Shown one piece after another: positions 33,545 to 43,954 of a stretch of DNA of 64,000 nucleotides. A program made the translations under genes and the position numbers. This DNA is from Ypsolopha sequella (lineage: Eukaryota; Arthropoda; Insecta; Lepidoptera; Ypsolophidae): NCBI GenBank assembly GCA_934047225.1, contig OW203984.1:9247201-9311200 (forward strand), in the 5' to 3' direction. The notes under the pieces were generated by a model. That model saw nothing but the letters and a program-made list of their open reading frames with translations, searched no databases and was not told where the DNA came from. Numbering within the stretch: position 1 is the first letter of the stretch; every line of letters begins with the position of its first letter.

Positions 33545-33605
33545 ATTAATTTATTTCGACCACTAATTGTGGTCGGCATCAGTAACACAATTATATATAA
33601 AAGTT
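33545..33605 (-). repeat. Hairpin-module, copy D, alternative stem sequence
   Basis: On the minus strand it reads CTGATGC-CGACCAC-AATTA-GTGGTCG-AAATAAAT. The stem is perfect (7 bp) although its sequence differs from copies A, B, C and F. This is the clearest compensatory change in the set. Confidence 0.7.
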
Positions 33606-34086
33606 AAAAATTAATAATATAATTTTTTGTGTTTTCGTATATATATATATAATTTCTTTAATCGAAAAGACAAGATTATCATTTTATATTATTAATTTAT
33701 AAAATACTACATTAAATATAAATTTAATGTTCTGAGACTTCGATATATTAAAAACTAGAATGAGCGTGTTAGGTTTACATGTAAATAAATTGGGGGAGCC
33801 GAGCGAAGCAGAGCGGAGCAAGATGACAACCCTTAATTTAACATAATTCATAATACACTCAAAAATTCGTGTCTAATTAACATCAGGGTTAAAGATTTCG
33901 TCATATATCAAAACTAAATCAAGAGCTTTCATTGCTTTTTCATGAAAAAGCGAAATAAATTGGTATGATCGCGTAATATCTTTATGCCAGAATTCGGTTC
34001 GAAATAGCATTTTACTCATTCGGTGACATACATACAACAACTTTCCTATAGAAACAGTGTTTTTTTCTTTTTTTTTCTTTTCCTTT

Positions 34087-34375
34087 AAGAGCGGAAAATC
34101 CGCCTTTTTCTAATTAACCAGAACACTTAAATTCAAATTTCACTCAATAGTTATTTAACAAAACCTTATTACCTATTGTATTGTGTATGTTGCCATCGCA
34201 AAGTTTCCATTGGTTTCTGTAAATTATAATTTAAAAATTTTTAAAATTAAGAATTCTATTTTACAGAAGCCAATGAAAACTTTGCGATGGCAGCATACAC
34301 AATACAGTAATAAGGTTTTGTTGAATAACTATTGATTGAATTTTGAATTTAAGTGTTCGGGTAAAAAGGCGGTTT
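34087..34375. mobile_element. Foldback MITE, first of two adjacent copies
   Basis: It shares the arms of 5231-5578: 'cagaacacttaaattcaaat' opposes 'tttgaatttaagtgttc', and 'tgttgccatcgcaaagttt' opposes 'aaactttgcgatggcagc'. The right end 'aaaaaggcggttttttcc' is also the left end of the next copy. Confidence 0.85.
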
Positions 34376-34630
34376 TTTCCAATTAATCGAAACAGAACCC
34401 TTAAATTCAATTCTCACTTAATAGTTATTCAACAAAATCTTATTACCTATGTGTTGTGTATGTTGCCATCGCAAAGTTTCCATTGGTTATTATACTGTAA
34501 ATTAGAATTTCCATTTTTTTTAAGTTCAAAATTTTTGAATGTCTTACCAATGAAAACTTTGCGATAACAACATATACAATACATACTTTCTGTTTCGATT
34601 AATTAGAAAAAAATAATTAGAAACCGCTCC
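34363..34630. mobile_element. Foldback MITE, second adjacent copy
   Basis: Same family and orientation-symmetric layout: 'aattaatcgaaacagaaccc' opposes 'tttctgtttcgattaatt'. The right arm has several deletions ('aaactttgcgataacaac'). The shared 12-bp join with the first copy suggests insertion into, or recombination with, that copy. Confidence 0.8.
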
Positions 34631-35164
34631 TAAGCAACTACTGTTTTGTATAGGAAAAATATTTTGTGCGATGTTATATTTCTTTAGCATGGTTTCTCAA
34701 GGTACCTATATAGTCTATTAACCTATTCTGTAGGTATACAGTATACTAACCGTTAGTTACCTACAGTTACTGGCCTATAGTTAATCCATAACAGAAATAC
34801 CAATACACACCACAAACCTTTACTTGTCAAAGTTACCTTGTTTACTTCTAAACAAACTAACTTTGCTAAGACTTCTTTCTAACTTTGCTAATATTGTATT
34901 ACACGTTAATCCTGCTTAAGTTTTAATACCCTGACAAGGTAATATTGAAAAAATAATCAAGTTTCAATAAATTTACCTAATTCAACAGTTGATGCTCATA
35001 ATGTACTCCCGTTTGTCACAATAAAAATTTACCGATTGTTAACCCATTTAATTATCATTGTCTCGTCAGATCGTGGCTCGGATACATCTTACAAGTTTAT
35101 AAATAAATATTGAAAGTTGACCCTTAGTCTTTTAAATTATTATAATTACATAAGAAAACAGCTA

Positions 35165-35252
35165 AATTAAATTTTAGTGAGATATATTTCGGGCCACTTG
35201 TGACTGATGCCGGGCCCGAGTGGCCCGAAATATATCTCACTAAAATTTATAA
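35165..35252. repeat. Palindrome enclosing hairpin-module copy E
   Basis: Arms 'ttttagtgagatatatttcg' and its reverse complement flank a centre that reads CTGATGC-CGGGCC-CGAGT-GGCCCG-AAATAT. The overall design is the same as at 13.7-13.85 kb, but the arm sequence is different apart from 'atatatttcggsc'. Confidence 0.85.
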
Positions 35253-35569
35253 ATAAATATATTTAAAATTTGGGCTAGTGCTAGTTGGACTCCCGCACAA
35301 AGTGTTCCATATCACACAATACGGTTACGGAACCCCAAAAAACATGGATGTCATATCATCATTAGGGCACAAAATAATATTTTGTGATTAAGGTGACACA
35401 AAGCTAGAATGGTCGCGCCAAGCAAACCATTCGCTGCTCCCGATGTGTAAAAAAATGTGTGCCCCTATACTAATTTAAGAACAACTCCAAGTCAATCACT
35501 TTTAGGAAGCCTATTTTGCGTTTTTCACAAAAAGGGTAAGTGGACCTTGGTCTCAACCATTTACCGAGT

Positions 35570-36160
35570 CTCTAGTATGAATTTGGCTATATAAACAAAA
35601 GTCACTAGATATATCTGGAGCACGGCAGTGTCCCCACCAAGACGAGCCGAAGGAAGCAGGGCGCTACGTACCTTTTCTCGAAGCGTTTCGTCGTATTTTC
35701 GAATCCTCATATCTTCGGCCTGGATAATACTAGAGAGCTCAAATTTTCAGAATAGGATGCAGTTAGCAGACTTACAAAATGCGCTAAGTTTCATTTTTCT
35801 AGCTTTTATACTTTGGATTTTTTAATACCTAAAATACGTCGATTTCTTCACTGACTGACTGATTCACTGATTCACTGATCCACTCATGATCATAAAAAAA
35901 ACCTGTAGGGTACTCTGAATTCCTAGAAAGCTTAAATTTTGTATACAGGCTAGGATAAGCATACACACAACAACAAAAAATAAGAAATCTGTAACTTTCA
36001 CCATTTAACCCCTCAGAAAGGGGGGTCCAATTCTGTATTATAAGATTTTTTTTTCAAAGTTCCAATAATCCTAGAAAGCTAAAATTTGGTATGCAGCCTA
36101 GGATTAGAAAACGAACAACAACAAAAGTCAAGAAATCTGTAGCTTTCACCCTGCAATCCC
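35570..36160 (+). repeat. Helitron-associated-type repeat ('ctgactgactgattcactg')
   Basis: A GC-richer start ('gagccgaaggaagcagggcg', 'cttttctcgaagcgtttcgt') leads to 'gtcgatttcttcactgactg'. Two similar paragraphs follow, around 'ctagaaagctaaaatttgg'. The paragraph style resembles the Helitron remnant at 4.1 kb. No helicase sequence remains here. Confidence 0.45.
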
Positions 36161-36760
36161 TCATAAATAAATATGGATCTGGTTTTGTAACAATTTCTAT
36201 TCCAAAATTCGAAACCAAGATAAAGGGTTTGTAGAGATAAAGCTTGTAGATTTGGGCCTTTTAGGGTAAGGGACTTGGCTCTATATAGGATCTGATAAAT
36301 TTTTAATATTAAAAGCGTTTTATGAGCATATGAGTCTTGGCAACCTACTTTACATGAAATGTTTTCGATGGAATTTAATTTACAGTATAAGAATAATATA
36401 CATGTATAAAACAATTACTCCGTTATTCCATCTTATGAAATAAAAAAGGAAATTCCAACTAATACTGATACTTTAAATAAGTCTTTAAGTAAAGCTAGTT
36501 CAGAGTAAAAATCTCTGCTCAATCTAATTAAATTACCTTGGGATATAAAATATAATGAATATTAGATGGAATATTTCACTTGGCCATTGTTGGTAGAACT
36601 TGCGCAAGATTTCCCCTGATGCCACGGGATCTCCATTTTAAAACTTATAATCGCTAGAATTTTCCATTTATACCGGCTGCATTTTCTGATGCAAGCCTCG
36701 ACATGTGGAAAGTGAAAGCAATATTGCTAAGTTTCTCGTCGCTTATACTTTTTAGTTAGA
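36160..36760. other. No feature recognised
   Basis: An open frame of 111 codons on the minus strand (36079-36414) overlaps the repeat and is not recognised. The rest is plain AT-rich DNA. Confidence 0.4.
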
Positions 36761-36765
36761 TAATG

Positions 36766-36925
36766 GTATCGACTCAGCGCAACACAACTTAACTTGTTTG
36801 ACAGGATTAACCTTATTTTGAGCGTTCTGTCTTTGTCTTTTCGATACATAAAAAAAAAGACAGAACGCTCAAATCAAATTTAGTCCTGTCAAATATGTTA
36901 ACTCGTGTTGCGCCAAATCGATACA
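36766..36925. mobile_element. 160-bp MITE with about 70-nt imperfect arms
   Basis: 'ggtatcgactcagcgcaaca' opposes 'tgttgcgccaaatcgatac'. The inner 'ttttgagcgttctgtcttt' opposes 'aaagacagaacgctcaaa'. The loop is only about 15-20 nt, so the transcript would be a long hairpin. Confidence 0.8.
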
Positions 36926-36929
36926 ATTT

Positions 36930-38810
36930 ATCTAAAATGTTTACTAGATGTGACTTGATTTGAAACTTAGACCCTACACTACATATGTTCTACACACATG
37001 TTTCGTGAGAACATATGCGTTCTATTGTTTGGACCACAGAACGCGCTCTGCGTTTCGCGGTCACTGTAATCTATAGGACTGCTTGTATCTTTTCACACAC
37101 AGAACGCGAGAACGTGCGTTCTATTATTTGGACCGCAGAACGCGCTCTAAAAACGCTGCGGTTGGCGCCTAAAAAGCTATTTTTCTAACTCTCCTAAAAT
37201 TCGCGTAAAAAGAAAAATTATCTAGCTGTAAGTATTAAAATTTTGAATGCGAAAATATCCTTTTTTTGCGTAAATTTTTATTCCATAGATACATTTTGTT
37301 CAATAGACCAGAGAACGTTTGGATAAAGCTTCGAAGCCCGTCACAAATACTCCTTGAAAATTTCGAAATTCTGTCCTGGAATCTAGTTAAAATTCTAATC
37401 TAGTAAAAACATCCACGAAACTTTACCAGAAAGTTCACAAAAGCCTAGTTTCCGCTAAAAACGAAAATGCAGTTTTATGCAAAAAATACTTTCGCTCACA
37501 TGCCACCTGCATGAACACTAGGTGCTTACTTCATAAATAACAAAACGCTTTTATGCCTCGCAGTTTCTTTCATTCGCATAGAAATTTTAATCTTTTATGC
37601 AATTTTCCGCTTAGCAGCTACCCACTATCTCATTTGTGTCGCTTTAAATCGTTTTAAAACGAAACAATAAGTTTGACCACAATGAACTCTTCTCCGGTTG
37701 TGAAATATCAGTATATTTTTTGTGTTAACTGATTAATTAGTTTTTTCAAAGCATAAAACTTTTTGCCTGGAAGATATTGCTATTAGCAATAAGTGCCGCC
37801 CTTGCACAGTGGAGGCCACATCAAGGAAGACACATTGGACTTTGCACCTATCTTATATTTTTCTCTGTTCGTACTGCAAGTGTATGTATAGCTTGATGTG
37901 GTCTTCACTGTACGCAATGTTTAAGTTATTTGTGTAAATGTGCAAAAAGTGTTATAAATAAAATATAAAAATAAATATTCAAAAATTCCTATTACAACCA
38001 AAGTTAGCGATAGCGATATTTTACACATTTAGTATAAAATCGTGTCAGTTCAATAATTTCGTCACTTTTTGAGATATCGAAGAATAAATCATACTACTGT
38101 TTTTAGCTTTTTACACGCACTTACTTACTTTTCATAAAAATCTTCATGCAGGAGACGAACTCATTATAGCTACACAAAATGTTTTGATCTTAGTTTTGTT
38201 TTTGAAAGTTTATCGATATTAATGGGTATTTTAATAAAATGGATAGCTTTTATTTGCCATTGACAGAGTTTCAGATAAGGCAGTTTTTGTTTTTTTTTTT
38301 ATTTATTTATCTAATTATCATGTTTTGTACATATTTTTGTCTTATAAAAAAGAAAATCACGTAAACCCTTAGTGGGTTTAAATGTGATTTCTGAGCCACT
38401 TCCTAGTGGTACAGTACATAACAAAAAAAAAATACAAGTAAATAATAAAAAACATTTGACTGACATAATTAATTAGTTCAAGACAATAGATGTCTCTTCA
38501 TGATTTTTCTTACTTTTTTTGAGGTTTGACATCTATGTCTTGCAACACTTTACCTGGTATATTATTTAAGATAAAAATGTTTAAAAAAAAACTGAGTATC
38601 CAACAACACAGGAAATTACATTTGATAATATATGGCATATTTGGCAAGCTTTTCTGTTTTATCCACCTAAAAATGAGAGTATTTGAAACAAAATATTTTC
38701 ACCTAACCCTAGGTGGGCTTTTTTATCTCCACCGTTTTAATATACAAGTGAATTTTCCCTCAAATCCCAACCACGGAGCCTTACAACGGATTATGTTTCA
38801 GTACTTGTAT
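36930..38810. other. No gene; a direct repeat at 37.02-37.14 kb and a small MITE at 37.8 kb
   Basis: 'gcgttctattgtttggacc' (37017) recurs as 'gcgttctattatttggacc' (37112), each followed by 'cagaacgcgctct'. The stretch 37250-37800 shows nothing. An open frame of 118 codons at 38526-38882 runs into the next foldback and is not recognised. Confidence 0.5.
37806..37911. mobile_element. 106-bp MITE, 'cagtg' ends
   Basis: 'acagtggaggccacatcaag' opposes 'cttgatgtggtcttcactgt'. The arms are 20 nt with two mismatches. CAGTG ends flanked by CA/TA would fit a Tc1/mariner-type element. Confidence 0.7.
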
Positions 38811-38817
38811 TTCGTTA

Positions 38818-39531
38818 AGGGTCGGTTGCGCCAAACATGCTCTCGCGTTTGGACAATTTATTTATTAAACAAAATATTTTAAACGAATTAAATTTGTGTA
38901 ATTAGTTAAGAAGTTGAACTACATTATAATTTTTCAGATCTGACACAAGTATCACAATCATCGAGAAAAAAATCGGAAAGATCAGTAAAATCACATAAAA
39001 ACGTAATTTGGCTTTAGAACTAGTATGATCAGTCTACTGATCTAACTACAAAATAACATATTTTTTTTAGAGTAAAGAAATGAAAGTAGCCTTTACAGAT
39101 TTTTTTCATTTTTTATTTCCTTTCATTATTTTAAAAGAAATACTCAGACATTCTACATTTTTCCTGTACAGAAAAATTACGCAAAAAGAATTTGATTGTT
39201 TATGTATTTCTTTTTAAATAACGAAAGGAAACAAATATTAAAATATTATATGAATACTTTGAGGTACTTTGATCTCTTAACGCAAAAAAAATATTTCAAT
39301 TTGGAACAAAAAAAAACTGTTTGATGTTTGCAATGCCAAATTACGTTTTTAATTATTTTAGTGATATTTCCGATTTTTTTTCTCGATTATTGTGATACTT
39401 CTATCAAATCTGAAAAATTATAATGTAGTTCAACTTCTTAACTACTTACACAAATTTTATTTGTCAAAAGTATTTTGTTTTAATATGCTAAATTGTCCAA
39501 ACGCGAGAGCATGTTTGGTGGAACCAACCCT
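38818..39531. mobile_element. 714-bp foldback DNA element
   Basis: Ends 'agggtcggttgcgccaaac' and 'gtttggtggaaccaaccct', with inner 'catgctctcgcgtttggac' exactly inverted on the right. The arms run about 195 nt on each side to 'acgtaatttgg' / 'ccaaattacgt', and include the 'aagttgaactacattataat' block. The central 330 bp are AT-rich with no transposase. No clear target duplication is seen. Confidence 0.85.
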
Positions 39532-39534
39532 CAA

Positions 39535-40450
39535 CAAAACTTAGCATGAGCACGCCAAAAACTAATTTAGAACTTTCCACGAGGACAGTTATCTCTGAAA
39601 ACAAAACGTAGAAATAGGAAGGTGGTTCGAAATTAGAGGTCACAGAGAGACACACAATTTGGGCTCTGCCCACTGCCGAGATCGGACATAGAGTAGAAAA
39701 TCTGGGTGAATTTAAGGCACTGTGCTACCCGACCGACCGCGAACGGCTAGCCGCCGCCGTAACGGGAACTACCGCTAATTAGTTAGGTATTTTCACGCGA
39801 AAACTTCAATTAATTCCGTCAAAGCCACCGGAGCGGTCTCGCTGGCCTTTTCGCGTAAAAGTCAAAAGAGCCGCGAAAATCGGCAGTAAGTAATGAAATT
39901 TCCGCCACCGATTCAGTTGGAAACTTTTTGTTTTCTTTCTTGTTGTTCTATGAACTTACTACAAATTATTTGAGGAAATAAGCGAAGTGTCAAATTGTCG
40001 AGGGAATTAATAATAAATACGACAGCTGCGAATTTGAACTTATATTCACCGTATTTTATGATACGTTTTTAATAATTGCAATTCGAATAATATGTAACAA
40101 TTTAAATAACATATTTTTCGTTTTTTTTTTACAATATGTTGACATAAACTTTTAGTTTTGGAAACAAAACAATAACTGTCGTAAAACTAAACTTTATAAA
40201 GTAAAAATGTACTGAAAAGGAAGTGAACTGTGAAAATTCGACACGATTCGCATCGAAGCCGCGGACGTTGGGATAATCTCATTGAAAGATTTGATTTTCC
40301 GCCAAATTAGATAAAAGTAATGAAATACGCCTCCGGGATTTTGTTAGAACTGGAGAGAGAGAACTGAAAGAAAATTTGCGAGGGACACTGATTTCGTCAA
40401 CGCGAGCAGTTTGTAAACTTGACCTTAAGACAATTTGACTAATTCCTTTG
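39535..40450. other. No repeat or gene recognised; mixed-composition stretch
   Basis: 39720-39890 ('gaacggctagccgccgccg', 'gagccgcgaaaatcggcag') and 40240-40400 are GC-richer, with no copy elsewhere in the window and no open frame of note. They could be single-copy regulatory DNA. Confidence 0.35.
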
Positions 40451-40453
40451 ATA

Positions 40454-41039
40454 TAGTGCGCGCCAATCTTTTAGTCGCCTCTGATTGAGTTACGAGTGCA
40501 AGCTTGCGCAGGTACAGTCAAGGAAACAATAATATGAATGGTTGACTATTAAATGTTTACTATAAGTGGGAAGGTGTACTTGTTGTACCTACCTATTTAA
40601 TATATATTAGTATTTTAGTGCAATCTCAACTGTTTAATTAAAATAAATTAATATAAACACCATTTTCCTGCATTGTCGCCTTAAAACGCTATAACGACCG
40701 CGAGGCATAACAACAACGATAAACTTTAACAAACTAAATCAACAAAACAACAAATAAAGGCAACACAAACAGATTCAACGATTAACTTAACGAATCATGG
40801 AATTTTTTCCACGAACGTACTTTTCATGCAACGCGCGCGTGTGTAGTGTGTGGACGTAGCACTAACACTAACGCATAGTGTTGACACCTGCCGAACGGCG
40901 AGCGGGGGGTGTGGTGCGGCATGCAGGCGGGTGTGCTCCGCGCCCTCGCTCCTGTAACGTCCCCCTGACACCGTAAAACGGCTAATGCGTCGATTCTTGG
41001 GGCTAGCTTCAGAGGCGACTAAAAGATTGGCGCGCACTG
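40454..41039. mobile_element. 586-bp DNA transposon derivative, perfect 30-bp terminal inverted repeats, TA flanks
   Basis: 'agtgcgcgccaatcttttag' plus ten further bases at 40455-40484 are exactly inverted at 41009-41038. TA stands on both sides (40452-40453 and 41040-41041). The right half is GC-rich (about 40860-40975). An 80-codon minus-strand frame starts near the right end but has no DDE motif. TA duplication suggests mobilisation by a mariner- or Tc1-type enzyme. Confidence 0.85.
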
Positions 41040-41159
41040 TACGACAATGTCGATAATAAGCCTTACTTCCTTACACATAGGAAATAAAAAAAACTTGTTA
41101 GTCTCGTAACCGCGTTCTTATAAGGAACACTTTAAAACAAAAACAAAAATTGGTTTATA

Positions 41160-41179
41160 TATATATATATATATACATA
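41160..41179. repeat. (AT)n microsatellite
   Basis: A pure alternating run, read directly. Confidence 0.9.
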
Positions 41180-41407
41180 AATACATCGCATATCTCCTTG
41201 CGATGGATAAATCGCCAAGTGTTTAAACATAGAGATTTATTTCTGTCATAGTTTTGGTTTTAACCACAGAACTATTAGGTTTTAACTATATTCTTTTGAC
41301 AAAATTATATATCTTAATACGTTCTTTTTACGTACTTATTAGTACGTTCCTTTAATATTAGATCAACAAATCAAATATATATATATATTTTTTTTTTTCA
41401 ATTTAAG

Positions 41408-41654
41408 GAGAGACGAATTTTTCCAAATGAACCCTCGAAAGACGAGCGTTGTTCGTGTTCGAGGCTCAGTTCCAGTCTTAACATCTATAGGTAGAAACAG
41501 GGACACACATTCCTGCAAAACATATGAAAATCAAATAAATTTGTTTCGGGACCCTAGCTCGTCATCCAGTTACAACATTACTGAACTTCTTCGGCCTTTA
41601 AATCAAACGCATAAAGTCCAAAATTGGTTGGTGGGTGTATACCAACTTGCACAG
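41408..41654 (+). CDS. Candidate internal coding exon, 247 nt, function unknown
   Basis: A polypyrimidine tract (eleven T then 'caatttaag') precedes the segment and 'GCACAG|gtatcg' ends it. The whole 247 nt are open in one frame, with one base carried in and phase 0 out. The peptide starts RDEFFQMNPRKTSVVRVRG, has a serine run, and ends NQTHKVQNWLVGVYQLAQ. Composition is more protein-like than its surroundings. I do not recognise the family. Its entry phase does not fit directly after the 31.6-kb exon, so it belongs to another gene or to a later exon. Confidence 0.35.
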
Positions 41655-41867
41655 GTATCGCAGAAATGACGCACTTTCGTATTCAATTTGCAGACGTATT
41701 AGTATGGTTGATGTGATTTATTTATCGGGTTCGAATAATAGGAATATGTTCGTACCCTTTTTGAAAGGGTTTGCATATGTGGAAATATGAGTAACTATGA
41801 TTTATTATTGTGAAACATTTGACTCCTTAAAGTGTCATTTTATCGCACTGTCTACCTCTATAAAAAC

Positions 41868-42275
41868 AACAATGTGCTATAATAGTAGTTTATGCTACAA
41901 GGGCGAAAAGGAATAAATTACGAGGACGATTTAAAAACCGAGCGTAGCGAGTGTTTTAAACGTAACTGAGTAATTTATTGCTCTTGCGCCCGTGTATCAT
42001 ACTACGTTTTTTCAATGCATAGTGTGAGGAAATAAAACAAATATAATCTTGTGATTTTTAAATTATGATTGGCTCAAAAGGACTGTATCCAGAGCCGAAA
42101 CAGTGGAAAAAAAATGTATAACATTTATGGTACACAGGAAAGGCTGCAGGTTAGCCAACCATTGTAAATAAATTTTTAAAAATAATAATAATAAAGCTCT
42201 AGGGTAAAATAATCGACTTTCTGTTCGGTTTTGATGCATAAAAAGTAGGCCTTTACGAGCACTTGCATTGAAAAA
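41868..42275 (+). repeat. Dispersed 410-bp element (partner of 29038-29450)
   Basis: It includes 'gcataaactactattatag' read inverted, 'ccgagcgtagcgagtgtttt', 'gcgcccgtgtatcatac', 'aatgcatagtgtgaggaaat' and the end 'acgagcacttgcattgaaaa'. No reading frame of note. Confidence 0.75.
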
Positions 42276-42279
42276 CCAG

Positions 42280-43130
42280 TTAATGTTATTTTCTCAAAAA
42301 TATATTGTAATGACATCATTTCATACCGTAGAGACAAGCCAGTAGATGCTTCATCCTGGAGAGCTATTTCAAGTCTCCAGTAAGTGTCTCAATAAGTGTC
42401 TAATAAATTCGTATGAAAGTCCATTACATACCATTAATAATAACGAAAATAGATTAATTTTGTTGATTTTATACATATAAAACCATGAAACACTTAAAAT
42501 GTATATGCTATTTTGCTGTCAGTGTAAGGTGAGCGTCGTCGTCCGACGATCAAACTGAACGCAGCCTATTAAGGCGATTACCGTCGCCAAATTAGCAGCT
42601 CGATATTTGTCTGTACGAATATCAACGGAAATGACATTGAAATAACGTTCATATCAGTGCACAATGCGTGGTGGCTGTTACGACGCTCGCTGCGTCCTTG
42701 ATAGGGCAAAATAGGAGAAAATAATACTTTTCACATGGACGTGATTGTTCGATTGAATAATTCTATGTTATATTTATAGCTATCAAGTTTATCTATTTAT
42801 CAAAGCATAAATGAATTAAATCGCCTAAGCCGCTTAGGAGCAGTAGGGAATTCAAGCCAAAAAACACCATTCAATTGAAACAATTTTTCATATAGAAGTT
42901 TTGGTGGTACGAAAAAAGAAAAATGTTGCATATGTTGTCCTAGAGTTGATAATCCATTATAAATTTTTTCAATATTTTTAGTTTGGCCATAAAAGAGAAG
43001 TAGGCTTTAGAAAGTACCCATTTGGCGGTATTAAGGGCCTTAACAGTTACTGGTTTTACAACACTAACATCCAAGTTTGATAAAAATAAACATGACGGGT
43101 TGTGAAAAAAATATTTGTAGTTTGCGTCGT
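42280..43130. other. No feature recognised
   Basis: A GC-richer spot at 42520-42700 ('gagcgtcgtcgtccgacgat') has no second copy or frame. The rest is AT-rich. Confidence 0.4.
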
Positions 43131-43132
43131 GA

Positions 43133-43345
43133 ATCGAATTCGCATAGATTAAGTTACGTTAAGGTGTGTTAATTTGAAAACCATTTCGAGATTTAGGTGT
43201 AATAAGCCGTATTTTAGAATTTGTGGTCTAAAAAACCTCATGATGATGGATATTTTACGAAAAAGCTGCAACTTCCATTTACCTTCGTGTGATGTCACCT
43301 AAAAATGGCTGTTTAGAAAAGTGTCCTTTGCTACCAAGATAAATT
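43133..43345 (-). repeat. Dispersed repeat, inverted copy of 661-885
   Basis: See 661-885. 'aaaccatttcgagatttagg', 'aataagccgtattttag' and 'ccttcgtgtgatgtcac' are the clearest shared blocks. Confidence 0.65.
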
Positions 43346-43349
43346 TATT

Positions 43350-43945
43350 ATAATTTGCTTCCGACTAATTTGACAGCTGGATGACAGATGAGTAGACAGA
43401 CAGAAACGAACCACTTTTTTATAAGCAATCACACATCACAATCAGTGTAATGTCTAAAATTCTCAAGTGACCTCTTATCGGACAATTCTTTAAAAATCAT
43501 AAAATGTAATGGTTAATATATACCAAAATAATGAAATCTTTGTCCTAAAATGACTTTAATTAAAAAATTATGTCTTTTAAAAGTAAAGCCATGGGAATTA
43601 GTAAATTCAACGAATTTTCCGCCTACAAGTGCTCGACTCGAAACGAATCTTTTTTTATGTTTAACATTTTGACATAAGTTTAAATAGCACTTTTTCGTAC
43701 CACTTCACGAAAATATTCCCTAATATGAGCAACGTGAACTTCCAAAATCATTCACCTTTATTTAACTTTAAAAAACTAGAATATCTATAAATTTATATAA
43801 ATATAAAAGATACAATTATACCTAACTAAATTTATTTAGATCCTTATCCTAAATAACTATTTTAAATTGTCTCGTTTTATTTTTGATAAAAGCACCACTC
43901 ATGCTTCAATTAGGCCTCCTGTACTCGTATATAATAGTTATTTAA
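43350..43945. other. No feature recognised
   Basis: AT-rich DNA without repeats or splice-flanked frames that I can support. Confidence 0.4.
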
Positions 43946-43954
43946 GATACACGT

